The notes: generated from the sequence alone by a model not told the origin. DNA of 64,000 nucleotides from Pseudogulbenkiania ferrooxidans 2002 (GCF_000174355.1 NZ_ACIS01000006.1:62001-126000); one strand, 5' to 3'; positions 10,440 through 19,394 are shown, counted from the first letter of the stretch. Made by a program: numbers and translations.

Positions 10440-11031
10440 GATGCGTTCGCGGCCTCGGCCGGTACCTCTAGCGGGGGGTGACAGAATTATGGGTGGGGTT
10501 TCGGGCCGGTGCCAGCGATTGCCGCCGGCGCGGGTACCTCGGGCGGGAGCCGAGGCGTCGTCTGCCCCGGCCAACGAGCCCGAAGGGGGAGGGCATCGCC
10601 CCTCGGCGACGCTAGCCGAAGCCAGTGCCCCGGCCCCGACACGGCGCGCACGTGACGAGTGCTTCGATCCCGCCCACGGCCCTCGTTCCGGAAGCCGGCA
10701 TCCGCGCCGAGCCGTGAGGCCGCCGTGGCCCCGCGCATTCTAGCGACAAGCGGGTGTCTCTCCAACCGGGCGCCGCAGCAAGACCGATTTCCCCCTGCCG
10801 GGCCGTGTTGGCCGAAGACGCCGACGTCCCGGACGACGCCTGGGGCGACGAGGCGTCATCGAGCCCGTCCTGGATAGATTCCGGGCAGGGCGAGAGGCAG
10901 GGCCTTTCCGTTGTCACGGTGCCTGCTACGGCGAGGGGGCGCCGGGAAGGCTCGGGCCGCCGTGCCGATGCGCTATAAAATACATGAACACGTATTGATA
11001 TGTTTGCGTCCCTTCGTCGCGGAGCAGGCCG
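10440..11031. other. 592-bp gap upstream of the CDF exporter
   Basis: No convincing gene on either strand; the open frames here lack ribosome sites and are typical GC-rich chance frames. It holds a partial copy of the repeat 12-mer (10/12, 10805-10816) and, at the right end, the AT-rich promoter/operator of the metal exporter. Otherwise nothing was recognised. Confidence 0.5.
10974..11005 (+). promoter_or_regulatory. promoter and SmtB-type operator of the metal exporter operon
   Basis: A TATAAA -10-like box (10974-10979) runs into an imperfect inverted repeat with 14-bp arms, AAATACATGAACAC / GTATTGATATGTTT (10 of 14 positions pair), 27 bp before the exporter start. The arrangement ATA..TGAACA-NN-TATT.A.AT resembles the 12-2-12 operators of SmtB/CzrA repressors, and an SmtB-like gene is in the operon. 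Autoregulation by zinc-type metal is inferred. Confidence 0.6.
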
Positions 11032-12072
11032 ATGCCCCATTCCCATCACGACCACCAACACGGTCATGACCACCATCACGACCACGCCCATGTGCCGACG
11101 GTCGGGGACGACAATCAGCGCAAGGTGCTGATCGCCTTCCTGTTCACCTTCGCCTTCATGGTGGTGGAGGTGGCGGGCGGCCTGCTGTCCGGTTCGCTGG
11201 CCCTGCTCGCCGACGCCGGCCACATGCTGACCGACGCCGCCGCGCTGGCGCTCGCCTACGGCGCCTTCCGCTTCGGCAAGCGCGCCGCCGACACCAAGCG
11301 CACCTTCGGCTACCTGCGCTTCGAGGTGATCGCCGCCCTGATCAACGCCATCACCCTGTTTGTCATCGTGCTCTGGATCGTCATCGAAGCCATCGACCGC
11401 TTCCGCCATCCGGGGGCGGTGCTGGCGGGGCCGATGTTCGGCGTCGCCACCATCGGGCTGCTCGTCAACCTGCTGGTGTTCTGGATTCTGAGCCGTGGCG
11501 GCAGCGAGCACGTCAATATCAGGGGCGCGGTGCTGCACGTGCTGGGCGACCTGCTGGGCTCGGTCGCCGCCATCGCCGCCGCCGTCGTCATCTACTTCAC
11601 CGGCTGGACGCCGATCGACCCCCTCCTGTCGGTGTTCGTCGCGCTGCTGATTCTCTACAGCGCCTGGTCGCTGCTGCGCCACTCGCTGCACATCCTGCTC
11701 GAAGGCGCGCCGGAGCACGCCCAGCCGGATGCCATCGCCAGCCATCTGCGCCAGACCGTGCCGGAGCTCGCCAACGTGCGCCACGTCCACGTCTGGTCCA
11801 TCACCTCGGGCCGGGTACTGGCCACGCTGCACGTCGAGCCGCGCGCCGAGGCCGATCCGCGCCGGCTGGTGCAGGCCGTCGAGGTGGAGCTGGTGGCGCG
11901 TTTCGGCATCGCCCATGCCACCGTCGCCATCGACTGGCCCGAGACGGAGGCCGGCCCCTGCCACCTTGGACCCCATGACGACACGGTCCACCCCGCTGGC
12001 CACGCCGGGGCCGAGCATGAGCACGAGGGTCCGGCCCATCCCGGGCCTTGCCAGCAAGGACGCCAGCCGTGA
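11032..12072 (+). CDS. cation diffusion facilitator, Zn/Co/Cd exporter (CzcD-like)
   Basis: 346 residues. Inner-membrane proton-coupled efflux of Zn2+ or similar divalent metals. A His/Asp-rich N-terminus (about residues 3-20) is followed by six membrane segments. Both metal-site signatures are present: H64-x3-D68 in helix 2 and H169-x3-D173 in helix 5. A C-terminal cytoplasmic domain follows, ending in a second His-rich tail. Overlaps the downstream ArsR-type repressor by 4 nt (GTGA), so exporter and sensor are one transcription unit behind an SmtB-like operator. Confidence 0.92.
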   Translation: MPHSHHDHQHGHDHHHDHAHVPTVGDDNQRKVLIAFLFTFAFMVVEVAGGLLSGSLALLADAGHMLTDAAALALAYGAFRFGKRAADTKRTFGYLRFEVIAALINAITLFVIVLWIVIEAIDRFRHPGAVLAGPMFGVATIGLLVNLLVFWILSRGGSEHVNIRGAVLHVLGDLLGSVAAIAAAVVIYFTGWTPIDPLLSVFVALLILYSAWSLLRHSLHILLEGAPEHAQPDAIASHLRQTVPELANVRHVHVWSITSGRVLATLHVEPRAEADPRRLVQAVEVELVARFGIAHATVAIDWPETEAGPCHLGPHDDTVHPAGHAGAEHEHEGPAHPGPCQQGRQP

Positions 12073-12383
12073 GCCGGCTCGCCCGGCCTTCCCCGGCCGA
12101 CATCGCCGTGCTGGCGGAAACGTTCCGGCTGCTGGGCGACCCGACGCGTCTGCGCATCCTGTTCTTCTGCCTCGACGCACCGCGTTCGGTCGGCGACATC
12201 GCACAGAGCCTCGAGCTGTCGCAATCGCTGGTCAGCCACCACCTGCGGCTGCTGCGCGGCGCCCGGCTGGTGCGGGGTCAGCGCCGGGCCAGGCAAGTCT
12301 TCTACCAACTGGCCGACCAGCACGTCAGCGACATGCTGGCCGACATGGCGCACCACGTGGCCGAGGAGCACGCCGAGAAATGA
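12069..12383 (+). CDS. ArsR/SmtB-family metal-sensing repressor
   Basis: 104 residues from a GTG start that overlaps the exporter stop and has AAGGA upstream; a TTG seven codons earlier is less likely. Winged helix-turn-helix with recognition helix SQSLVSHHLRLLRG (residues 51-64). The last helix carries D83-x-H85 and H96-x2-E99, exactly the spacing of the alpha-5 zinc site of SmtB (D104, H106, H117, E120). The alpha-3 Cys site of ArsR/CadC is absent. This argues for a Zn/Co sensor that derepresses the upstream exporter. Confidence 0.88.
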   Translation: MSRLARPSPADIAVLAETFRLLGDPTRLRILFFCLDAPRSVGDIAQSLELSQSLVSHHLRLLRGARLVRGQRRARQVFYQLADQHVSDMLADMAHHVAEEHAEK

Positions 12384-12471
12384 GCGGGCCCCGTTCCGCC
12401 GAAAACCCTCTTGCATCCGAGGGCATTTCCCTCGTAGGCTGGTATTCATGACAATTCATTGATCGCCCGCC

Positions 12472-14139
12472 ATGCTGAACCTCAGCTTTCGCCCCCGCCT
12501 GATCGATGCACTCAAGGGTTATCACCGCGAAGTGTTCCGGCACGATGTGCTGGCCGGGTTGACGGTGGGGATCGTGGCGCTGCCGTTGGCGATGGCGTTC
12601 GCCATGGCCAGCGGGGTGACGCCGCAGGCCGGCATCTTCACCGCGGTCATCGCCGGCTTCCTGGCTTCGCTCTTGGGCGGAACACGGTTCTCGGTGACCG
12701 GTCCCACCGGCGCCTTCATCGTCGTTATCTACGGCATCGTCGCCAAGTACGGCGTGGCCAACCTGCTGATCTGCACCTTCATGGCCGGCATGATGCTGGT
12801 GCTGATGGGGCTGATGCGGCTGGGGCAGGTGATCAAGTTCTTTCCGATGCCGCTGATCACCGGCTTTACCAACGGCATCGCGGTGCTGATCTTCCTCACC
12901 CAGCTCAAGGACTTCTTCGGCCTGCCGGTGGCGCAGATGCCGGCCGGTTTCTTCGCCATCGTCGCCACGCTCAGGGCGCGCCTGGCCGAGTTCGACGGCA
13001 TGACGCTGGCGGTGTCGGGGGCCTCGCTGGCGCTGATCCTGCTGTGGCCCAAGCGGCTCAACAAGTTGCTGCCGTCGCCGTTCGTGGCCTTGCTGCTGGC
13101 GACCATCACGGTGGCGCTGTTCCATCTGCCGGTGGCCACCATCGGCAGCAAGTTCGGCGGCATTCCGCAGGGGCTGCCGGCGTTCTCCGGCCTGGCGCTG
13201 GACTGGGCGACGCTGTCCGAACTGATGACGCCGGCCTTCACCATCGCGCTGTTGGGCGCCATCGAGTCGCTGCTGTGCGCGGTGGTGGCCGACAGCCTCA
13301 CCGGCGACAAGCACGACGCCAACCAGGAGCTGATTGCGCAGGGCATCGCCAACATGGTGGTGCCGTTCTTCGGCGGCATCCCGGCCACCGGGGCGCTGGC
13401 GCGTACCGCCACCAACATCAGCAACGGCGGGCGCACCCCGGTGGCCGGGATGGTGCACGCCGCATTGCTGCTGCTGGTGATCCTGGTGGCGGCACCGCTG
13501 GCGTCCTACATCCCGCTGGCGGTGCTGGCGGCGATTCTGGTGGCGGTGGCGCTGAAGATGGGCGACTGGGATATCCGCAAGGCGGCGCAGTTTCCGCGTC
13601 ACGACACCGCGGTGCTGGTAGTCACCTTCCTGCTCACCGTCGCCTTCGATCTCACCATCGCGGTGGAGATCGGCCTGCTGATGTCGGCGGTGTTCTTCAT
13701 CCAGAGCATGGCGCGCAATACCAGCGTGCAGCGGCTGCGGCCGGAGCATGCCCAGCTGTTCGAGCGCCATTCCATCGCCGGCAAAACGGTGCCGCCGGGC
13801 TGCGCGGCGTTCCGGGTGGAGGGGGCGCTGTTCTTCGGTGCGGCCGATACGGTGGAGCAGGTGCTGCACGACGCGCCGGACGCGCGCGTGATCATTCTGC
13901 AGCTGCACCGGCTGGTGCTGCTCGACACCACCGGGCTGCTGGCGCTGTCGGCGCTACGACAAAGGTTGGCCGAAGAGCGGCGCACGCTGATCCTGTGCGG
14001 TGCCGGGGCCGAGGTGATGGGGTTGCTGGTCGGCGCCAGGCTGGCGGCGGAAATGGGCGAGCGCAACATTCAGCCCGATCTCGCCACGGCGCTGATGCGC
14101 GCCGAGGAACTGCTGACCAGTGGGGTGGTGTGGGCGTAG
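12472..14139 (+). CDS. SulP-family anion transporter with C-terminal STAS domain
   Basis: 555 residues: a membrane domain of roughly 10-14 spans (residues about 20-410), then a cytoplasmic STAS domain (about 435-550, with RVEGALFFGAAD and LLDTTGLLAL). Known SulP substrates are sulfate, bicarbonate and dicarboxylates; the sequence alone does not decide. It follows the metal repressor after 88 bp and appears to be a separate unit; no clear ribosome site before the ATG. A repeat 12-mer (13963-13974) falls inside the STAS coding part, read as RLAE. Confidence 0.85.
   Translation: MLNLSFRPRLIDALKGYHREVFRHDVLAGLTVGIVALPLAMAFAMASGVTPQAGIFTAVIAGFLASLLGGTRFSVTGPTGAFIVVIYGIVAKYGVANLLICTFMAGMMLVLMGLMRLGQVIKFFPMPLITGFTNGIAVLIFLTQLKDFFGLPVAQMPAGFFAIVATLRARLAEFDGMTLAVSGASLALILLWPKRLNKLLPSPFVALLLATITVALFHLPVATIGSKFGGIPQGLPAFSGLALDWATLSELMTPAFTIALLGAIESLLCAVVADSLTGDKHDANQELIAQGIANMVVPFFGGIPATGALARTATNISNGGRTPVAGMVHAALLLLVILVAAPLASYIPLAVLAAILVAVALKMGDWDIRKAAQFPRHDTAVLVVTFLLTVAFDLTIAVEIGLLMSAVFFIQSMARNTSVQRLRPEHAQLFERHSIAGKTVPPGCAAFRVEGALFFGAADTVEQVLHDAPDARVIILQLHRLVLLDTTGLLALSALRQRLAEERRTLILCGAGAEVMGLLVGARLAAEMGERNIQPDLATALMRAEELLTSGVVWA
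13963..13974 (+). repeat. AGGTTGGCCGAA repeat copy in sulP
   Basis: Perfect 12-mer in coding sequence, read as RLAE, preceded by AA as in most copies. Confidence 0.8.
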
Positions 14140-14365
14140 AAAAAGCCTTGATTGATCGATTGTTGTTTATTTTTGTGCCGACAATTTTTGATTTGTGGCA
14201 ATTAATTTAATAAAAATGACGAATCCAGGGCGCTTGTGAGGAGGTGCTGGTGTAGACTTGCGCTGCTGTCGTAGCGGGTAAGGTGCGGCACCGTGCCCCG
14301 GTGCCGCCGGCGGGCGACGACGGTGGCCGGCAGGCCGTTCTGCCACTCCCCAGCAAGGATTCATC
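14140..14365. other. AT-rich intergenic patch before yitT-like gene
   Basis: About 14150-14220 is markedly AT-rich (runs such as TTTATTTTT and AATTAATTTAATAAAA) against about 65% GC around it. No gene, no clear hairpin. It probably combines the 3' untranslated end of the SulP gene with promoter sequence for the next gene; it could also be a nucleoid-protein site. Confidence 0.35.
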
Positions 14366-14977
14366 ATGGAGCACCCGCAGCGCGTGGCGCGGCACACCCT
14401 GTTCGAAGACGTTCAGGCGATCGTGATCGGCACGCTGTTCATCTCGCTCGGCGTCGCGCTGTTCGCCCAGGCCAAACTGCTGACCGGCGGCACCGCCGGC
14501 CTCGCCTTCCTGATCCACTACGCCACGCCGCTGAGCTTCGGCCAGGTGTTCTTCGTCATCAACCTGCCGTTCTACTACCTCGCCATCAAGCGCATGGGCT
14601 GGCGCTTCACGGTGAAGACCTTCTGCGCGGTGCTGCTGCTGTCGCTGTTCTCCGAGCTGCAGTCGCACTTCATCCACATCGACGGCCTCAACCCGTTCTA
14701 CGCCGGCGTGGTCGGCGGCCTCCTGATGGGCGCCGGTTTCCTGATGCTGTTCCGCCACCAGGCCAGCCTGGGCGGCATCAACATCGTCACGCTCTACCTG
14801 CAGGACAAGTACGGCATCCGCGCCGGCAAGCTGCAGATGGCGATCGACGTCAGCATCGTCAGCGCGGCGCTGTGGGTGGTGAACCCGCTGGCGGTGCTGG
14901 TGTCGGTGTTGGGCGCGGTGGCGCTCAACCTGATCCTCGCCGTCAACCACAAGCCGGGCCGCTACCTCGCCGCCTGA
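14366..14977 (+). CDS. YitT family membrane protein
   Basis: 203 residues with five to six hydrophobic segments and the glycine-rich signature KLLTGGTAGLAFLIHY near residues 37-52, typical of the DUF161/YitT membrane core. It lacks the C-terminal DUF2179 domain of longer Bacillus YitT proteins. Role unknown; some relatives have been proposed to export small molecules. Start ATG has AAGGA eight bases upstream. Monocistronic as far as can be seen. Confidence 0.75.
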   Translation: MEHPQRVARHTLFEDVQAIVIGTLFISLGVALFAQAKLLTGGTAGLAFLIHYATPLSFGQVFFVINLPFYYLAIKRMGWRFTVKTFCAVLLLSLFSELQSHFIHIDGLNPFYAGVVGGLLMGAGFLMLFRHQASLGGINIVTLYLQDKYGIRAGKLQMAIDVSIVSAALWVVNPLAVLVSVLGAVALNLILAVNHKPGRYLAA

Positions 14978-15093
14978 TCGCCAGCCGCGCACCGCTGCCC
15001 GGCGCTCGCGGGGCCTGTTCGGGGGCGCGACCGAGCACTTGCATCGACCCGATGCCGGCCCGGTTTTCCCTTTCCTTGCCGCTTGGTGGTCCC

Positions 15094-16209
15094 TCAGCGC
15101 GCCAGGCTGGGCAGCAGGCTGAAGCCGTTGCGCGAGCCGGTGGTCACGTAGCCGACCAGCTGGCTGTCGCGATGGGCGAGCGCGGTCAGTCCGTCGTCTC
15201 CCTCGCTGATCTGCCAGTCGAGGGCGTTGCCCTGGGTGACCCCGGCCAGCTGGATCGGGTAGCGCGGCGTCTTCACCGCCACCGGCAGGGGGCCGAAGCG
15301 GACCGGTGTCGGCGTGCCGGCCAGCGTGCTGGCCAGCGCGTTGGCCGACAGCGTGATCGGCTGCAGGTAGGGCAGGATCTGCCCCTCGATTTCGGCGCAG
15401 TCCCCCAGCGCATAGACGTGGGGTTGCGAGGTGCGCAGGTAGGCGTCGACGACGATGCCGCGCCCCGTCTCCAGTCCGGCCGCCAGCTCCAGCCGCGGCT
15501 TCAGGCCCGCCGCGCAGACCACGGCGTCCACCGCCAGCGTGTCGCCGTCGCTCAGCGTTACGCGGTAGCCCTGTTCGGCCCGCTCGACCCGTTCCACCCC
15601 GGTGCCGAAGCGCAGCGTGACCTGGTCCATGACGTCGTGCAGGCGTTGGCTGACCACCTCGGGCACCAGCCGCTCCAGCAGGCGGCTGCCGATGTCCACC
15701 AGCGTGACGCGCTTGTGCTGGGCGATGTCGTGGGCGATTTCGGTGCCGATCAGGCCGCCGCCGATGACCAGCACGTGCTCGCTCCGGTTGAGCCGGTCGA
15801 GGTAACGCCGGTAGTGCTCCAGATTGTTCAAGGTCAGGATGTCCTGTGCCGCGTCGCCGCCGACGGGAGGGATGAACGGCTCGGCCCCTACCGCCAGCAC
15901 CAGGTCGCTGTAGGGAATCTGCACTTCCCCCGCAGTGACCTTCTGCGCGACAACATCGATGGCGCTGACCCGGGTACGCGGCCGCACCATGATCTTCAGC
16001 TCGGCCGCCATGCCGGTGGCGTTGTTCAGGGTGAGCCGTTCGGCGCTGGCCTGATGCCCGAAGCCGTGGCTCAGCTGCGGCTTGGGGTAGTGTTCGCCGC
16101 CATCCTCGGTGAGGACGACGACCGGCGTGGTGCTGTCGTGCTGGCGGAACGCCCGGGCCAGGGTGTAGCCGGCATGGCCACTGCCGATGATGACGAGGGG
16201 CTTTTTCAT
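15094..16209 (-). CDS. norW: flavorubredoxin NAD+ reductase
   Basis: 371 residues. FAD-dependent NADH:rubredoxin oxidoreductase that passes electrons to the NorV rubredoxin domain for reduction of NO. It has an N-terminal FAD-binding motif IIGSGHAGYT (residues 7-16), a second dinucleotide motif VIGGGLIGTE (about 146-155) for NADH, and the YALGDCAEI segment near residue 280. It begins 24 nt after norV on the same strand, so norVW is an operon behind the NsrR-controlled promoter. Confidence 0.92.
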   Translation of the reverse strand: MKKPLVIIGSGHAGYTLARAFRQHDSTTPVVVLTEDGGEHYPKPQLSHGFGHQASAERLTLNNATGMAAELKIMVRPRTRVSAIDVVAQKVTAGEVQIPYSDLVLAVGAEPFIPPVGGDAAQDILTLNNLEHYRRYLDRLNRSEHVLVIGGGLIGTEIAHDIAQHKRVTLVDIGSRLLERLVPEVVSQRLHDVMDQVTLRFGTGVERVERAEQGYRVTLSDGDTLAVDAVVCAAGLKPRLELAAGLETGRGIVVDAYLRTSQPHVYALGDCAEIEGQILPYLQPITLSANALASTLAGTPTPVRFGPLPVAVKTPRYPIQLAGVTQGNALDWQISEGDDGLTALAHRDSQLVGYVTTGSRNGFSLLPSLAR

Positions 16210-16233
16210 CGTGTTTTCTCCAGAAGCCGTCGC

Positions 16234-17628
16234 TTACGCGGGGACAAAGTCGCTCTTACCCATGAAGCACACCGGGCAGAGGAAGGTCTCGGGGACGTCC
16301 TGCCAGGCGGTGCCGGCGGCGACCCCCTGGGCCGCTTCCCCCTGTTGCGGGTCATAAATCCACGAGCAGGTCTTGCAGCGCATCTTGCCGCTGCAGCCGC
16401 ACGCGGCGGCGGCGTCCGCCGTATTCTGTCCGGTGCTGCCCAGTTGCTCGATGAACGCCTCGCCAAAACGCACCCCCTGGGCGAGGGCATCGTCGTTCGG
16501 CCGCCATTCGGCGGTGATGCCCGGGTTGAGCACGCGGAAACCAGCGTCGTCCAGGCGCTTGGCGATACGTTCCACCGCACCACCGCTCCAGCCGTGGGTG
16601 CCGAAGGAGGCGGCCGCCTTGTTCTTGAAGCGCAGGCCGGTCATTTCCTCGAGCAGGGCGGCAACATGCGGCAACATCACGTTGTTGACGGTCGGGCTGC
16701 CGACCAGAATGGCCTTGGACTTGAACACGTGGGTGAGGACGTCGTTCTTGTCAGTGTTGGACAGGTTGAACAGCTTGATCACGACATCCTGGTCCGCCTT
16801 GCGGATGCCTTCGGCAATCGCCTCGGCCATCATGCGGGTGCCGTTCCACATGGTGTCGTAGACCAGGGTGATCTGGTTCTCCTGGTAGTCGTCGGCCCAC
16901 TTCAGGTATTGCTCGACGATCTGGGTCGGCTTGTCGCGCCAGATGATGCCGTGGCTGGTGGCGATCATGTCGATCGGCAGGTTCAGCGCCAGAACTTCAT
17001 GAATCTTCTGGGTCACCAGCGGGCTGAACGGGGTCAGGATATTGGCGTAATACTTGATGCATTCTTCCTGCAGTTCGACCGGGTCGCACTGGTCGTTGAA
17101 CATCTGGGCGCTGGCGTAATGTTGGCCGAAGGCATCGTTGCTGAATAGCACGGCGTCGCCGGTCAGATAGGTGGCCATGCTGTCCGGCCAGTGCAGCATC
17201 GGCATCTCGACAAACACCAGTTGCTTGCCGTTGCCGAGGTCGAGGCTGTCCCCGGTCTTGACGATCTGGAAATTCCAGTCCTGGTGGTAGTGGCCGCGTA
17301 GCGATTTGACGCCGTTGGCAGTGCAGTAGATCGGCGTGTCGGGGATGCGCGCCATCAGTGCCGGCAAGGCGCCGCTGTGGTCGATCTCGTTATGGTTGGC
17401 GATGATGTAATCGATGGCGCCGAGGTCCACCTCCTTGGCCAGATTGGCGACGAATTCTTCGGCGTAAGGCGCCCAGACGGTATCGATCAGGGCGATTTTT
17501 TCTTCCTTGACCAGGTAGCTGTTGTAGCTGGAACCGCGATGGGTGCTGTATTCGCTGCCGTGAAATTCACGCAGTTCCCAATCCTGTTTACCAACCCAGC
17601 GGATGTTGTTTTTGACGGTGAAAGCCAT
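16234..17628 (-). CDS. norV: anaerobic nitric oxide reductase flavorubredoxin
   Basis: 464 residues. Di-iron flavodiiron protein that reduces NO to N2O under anoxia. Order: metallo-beta-lactamase-like domain with H79-x-E81-x-D83-H84, flavodoxin domain (about 255-395), then a rubredoxin domain with C418-x2-C421 and C451-x2-C454. Length and residue numbers agree with E. coli NorV. Start ATG 17628 has AAGGAG upstream; 21 further in-frame codons would run into the operator. E. coli norV is driven by the sigma-54 activator NorR; no norR is here, and nsrR is divergent instead. Confidence 0.95.
   Translation of the reverse strand: MAFTVKNNIRWVGKQDWELREFHGSEYSTHRGSSYNSYLVKEEKIALIDTVWAPYAEEFVANLAKEVDLGAIDYIIANHNEIDHSGALPALMARIPDTPIYCTANGVKSLRGHYHQDWNFQIVKTGDSLDLGNGKQLVFVEMPMLHWPDSMATYLTGDAVLFSNDAFGQHYASAQMFNDQCDPVELQEECIKYYANILTPFSPLVTQKIHEVLALNLPIDMIATSHGIIWRDKPTQIVEQYLKWADDYQENQITLVYDTMWNGTRMMAEAIAEGIRKADQDVVIKLFNLSNTDKNDVLTHVFKSKAILVGSPTVNNVMLPHVAALLEEMTGLRFKNKAAASFGTHGWSGGAVERIAKRLDDAGFRVLNPGITAEWRPNDDALAQGVRFGEAFIEQLGSTGQNTADAAAACGCSGKMRCKTCSWIYDPQQGEAAQGVAAGTAWQDVPETFLCPVCFMGKSDFVPA
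17119..17130 (+). repeat. near-match of the 12-mer repeat (ATGTTGGCCGAA)
   Basis: 11 of 12 positions match, inside norV. Listed as a degenerate copy; on its own it could be chance. Confidence 0.4.
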
Positions 17629-17650
17629 GGCAGAGAGCTCCTTGCGGTAT

Positions 17651-17673
17651 AAGATTCGTGTAAAATGAATCTT
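17651..17673. promoter_or_regulatory. NsrR box 1 upstream of norV
   Basis: AAGATTC-N9-GAATCTT, a perfect dyad; the arms extend to TATAAGATTC and GAATCTTATA (10 bp each). It matches the known NsrR consensus (AAGAT...ATCTT, 11-1-11 dyad). It lies 22-45 nt before the norV start codon, where bound repressor would block transcription. Confidence 0.85.
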
Positions 17674-17682
17674 ATACCTCAT

Positions 17683-17705
17683 AACATTCACAGTAAATGA
17701 ATCTT
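17683..17705. promoter_or_regulatory. NsrR box 2 upstream of norV
   Basis: AACATTC-N9-GAATCTT, one arm mismatch relative to box 1, starting exactly 32 bp (about three helical turns) from it. It overlaps a candidate minus-strand -10 box TAAGAT (17701-17706). Confidence 0.75.
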
Positions 17706-17725
17706 ATGAGCTATCATGAATTCGC

Positions 17726-17739
17726 TTGAGGTATATCAA
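17726..17739. promoter_or_regulatory. FNR/ANR-type box in the norV/nsrR gap
   Basis: TTGAG-GTAT-ATCAA, one mismatch from TTGAT-N4-ATCAA. Its centre lies about 39 bp upstream of the transcription start that the -10 box at 17701-17706 would give for norV, close to class II activator spacing. Suggests oxygen control (activation) added to NO control (NsrR). Confidence 0.6.
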
Positions 17740-17888
17740 GAGCGGGCTGTTGCCGTGTCCTGTATGCCTATATCGTATGCCAGAATCAAGTCTGGGCCCG
17801 CTGTCGCGGCGCCGCAGGCAAGATAGAATGCAGGTTCGACCCCAACCGGGCCTGCCTGATTGAACAACCCCATGGAACGGCACCGATC

Positions 17889-18341
17889 GTGCGACTGACG
17901 GCTTTTACCGATTACTGCCTGCGCGTGATGATGTACAGCGCGCTGGCGGGCGAGCGCCTGGTGACGATCAACGAGATCGCCCAGGCCTACGGCATTTCCG
18001 CCAGCCACCTGACCAAGGTGGTGTTTTTCCTCGGCCAGCATGGCTATCTCACCACCGTGCGCGGCAAGGGGGGAGGGATGCGCCTGGCGGACGATCCGCA
18101 GCAGGTCAACCTCGGCAAACTAGTGCGTGCCGCCGAGACCGACAACGTGCTGGTCGAGTGTTTCGATCCCCAGCACTCGCAATGCCGCATCGCCTCGGCG
18201 TGCCGCCTGATGAACGTGCTGCATGCGGCCCAGGAGGCCTTTTACGGCGAATTGTCGCGCCATACCCTGGCCGATCTGCTGGTCCAGCCGGCGGGGCTGG
18301 GGCGGGCCTTGGGCATCGAGATCCGGCTTGTCTCCGATTGA
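17889..18341 (+). CDS. nsrR: nitric-oxide-sensing Rrf2-family repressor
   Basis: 150 residues from a GTG start. Rrf2 winged helix-turn-helix protein; begins MRLTAFTDYCLRVMMY and has cysteines C91, C99 and C105, the three iron-sulfur ligands of NsrR, together with Asp8, reported as a cluster ligand in Streptomyces NsrR. Binding of NO to the cluster relieves repression. Divergent from norVW, with two NsrR boxes between them. About 150 bp separate its start from the nearest box, so autoregulation is possible but not shown. Confidence 0.92.
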   Translation: MRLTAFTDYCLRVMMYSALAGERLVTINEIAQAYGISASHLTKVVFFLGQHGYLTTVRGKGGGMRLADDPQQVNLGKLVRAAETDNVLVECFDPQHSQCRIASACRLMNVLHAAQEAFYGELSRHTLADLLVQPAGLGRALGIEIRLVSD

Positions 18342-18365
18342 GAAACCCGGCGCGGCGACGCCGCG

Positions 18366-19280
18366 TCACGCGCTGTTCTTGATCGGCTCCATTTCTTTGC
18401 GGTTCTGCAGGCAATCCAGAAAACCCGCCAGCAACGGCGGAACGGGCCCCGGGCGCGTCGCCAGCCCCAGCGACAGGTACGCACCCTCGTCGCTGAGCGG
18501 CAGGTAGCGCACCCCCGGCATCTTCACGCACTCCAGCGGCGAGGGCAGCAGCGCTACGCCGAGACCCGCCGCCACCAGCCCGATCTGGGTGGTGGCCTCG
18601 CGCGCTTCCTGCACGATCCTCGGTTCGAAGCCGGCCGCCAGGCAGAGCTGGCGCACCTGCACGTTGAGCCCGGTGCCGGCGCCGGCCGGGTAGATGATGA
18701 AACTTTCGTCGCGCAACTGCTCCAGCGACGCGTGGGGCTGCGCGGCCAGCGGGTGGCGGGCGTTGATCACCAGCCGCAGCGGGTCGCGGTGGATCTCGCG
18801 CAGCTGCAGGTCGGGCGGGTTTTCCTTGCCGTGGAAACGCACGAAGCCGATGTCCAGCCGTTCTGCGCGCAGCGCCTCGAACTGCAGCGCGGTGAACATC
18901 TCGCGCAGCGTCAGCTGTACCTGCGGGTAGTGGCGGCGATAGTCGGAGATCAGCCCGGGCAACAGGCTGGTGAACGGCAGCGAGGAGGTGAAGCCGACAC
19001 GCAACTCGCCCACCTCGCCGCGCGCGGCGCGGCGGGCATCGTCGGCGGCCTGCTCCACCTCGGCCAGGATGCGGCGGACGTGCTGCAGGTAGCGCTCCCC
19101 GGCGTCGGTCAGCGCCACGCGGCGCTTGCTGCGCTCGAACAGGGCGACGCCCAGTTGTTCTTCCAGCGCGCGGATCTGCTGGCTCAAGGGCGGCTGGGCG
19201 ATGTGCAGGCGTTCGGCGGCGCGGGTGAAGTTGAGTTCTTCGGCGACGACGACGAAGTAACGCAGGTGACGCAGTTCCAC
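18366..19280 (-). CDS. LysR-family transcriptional regulator
   Basis: 304 residues. LysR helix-turn-helix (ELRHLRYFVVVAEELNFTRAAERLHI) at the N-terminus, effector domain after residue about 90. The N-terminal sequence is of the CatM/BenM-like subgroup. Divergent from an MFS exporter of the YnfM type; in E. coli the LysR gene ynfL is likewise divergent from ynfM, so this is probably its local regulator. Effector unknown. Confidence 0.8.
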   Translation of the reverse strand: MELRHLRYFVVVAEELNFTRAAERLHIAQPPLSQQIRALEEQLGVALFERSKRRVALTDAGERYLQHVRRILAEVEQAADDARRAARGEVGELRVGFTSSLPFTSLLPGLISDYRRHYPQVQLTLREMFTALQFEALRAERLDIGFVRFHGKENPPDLQLREIHRDPLRLVINARHPLAAQPHASLEQLRDESFIIYPAGAGTGLNVQVRQLCLAAGFEPRIVQEAREATTQIGLVAAGLGVALLPSPLECVKMPGVRYLPLSDEGAYLSLGLATRPGPVPPLLAGFLDCLQNRKEMEPIKNSA

Positions 19281-19321
19281 GTGATATCTTTTACGTATTA
19301 ATCAACGATTAAATATATATT

Positions 19322-19343
19322 GGACTGGCGGTTTGTCCAGTCC
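19322..19343. promoter_or_regulatory. inverted repeat in the LysR/MFS divergent gap
   Basis: GGACTGG-N8-CCAGTCC, 7-bp perfect arms, 43 bp from the LysR start and 52 bp from the MFS start. It lies beside an AT-rich stretch (19296-19320). Either the operator for the LysR protein or a leader hairpin of the MFS gene. Confidence 0.35.
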
Positions 19344-19394
19344 TAGCATTGGCTTATCCAGCCCCTGACCGGGGCCGCCAGCCGAGTCTTGACC

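Noticed and set aside
10612-12204. A 530-codon frame on the minus strand across the gap before the CDF exporter and most of that gene
   Set aside because: It overlaps the well-supported exporter and repressor in antisense and shows no family features; treated as chance.
17881-17888. A NsrR box close to the nsrR start
   Set aside because: No AAGAT...ATCTT dyad was found within 100 bp of nsrR; autoregulation would have to use the boxes near norV.
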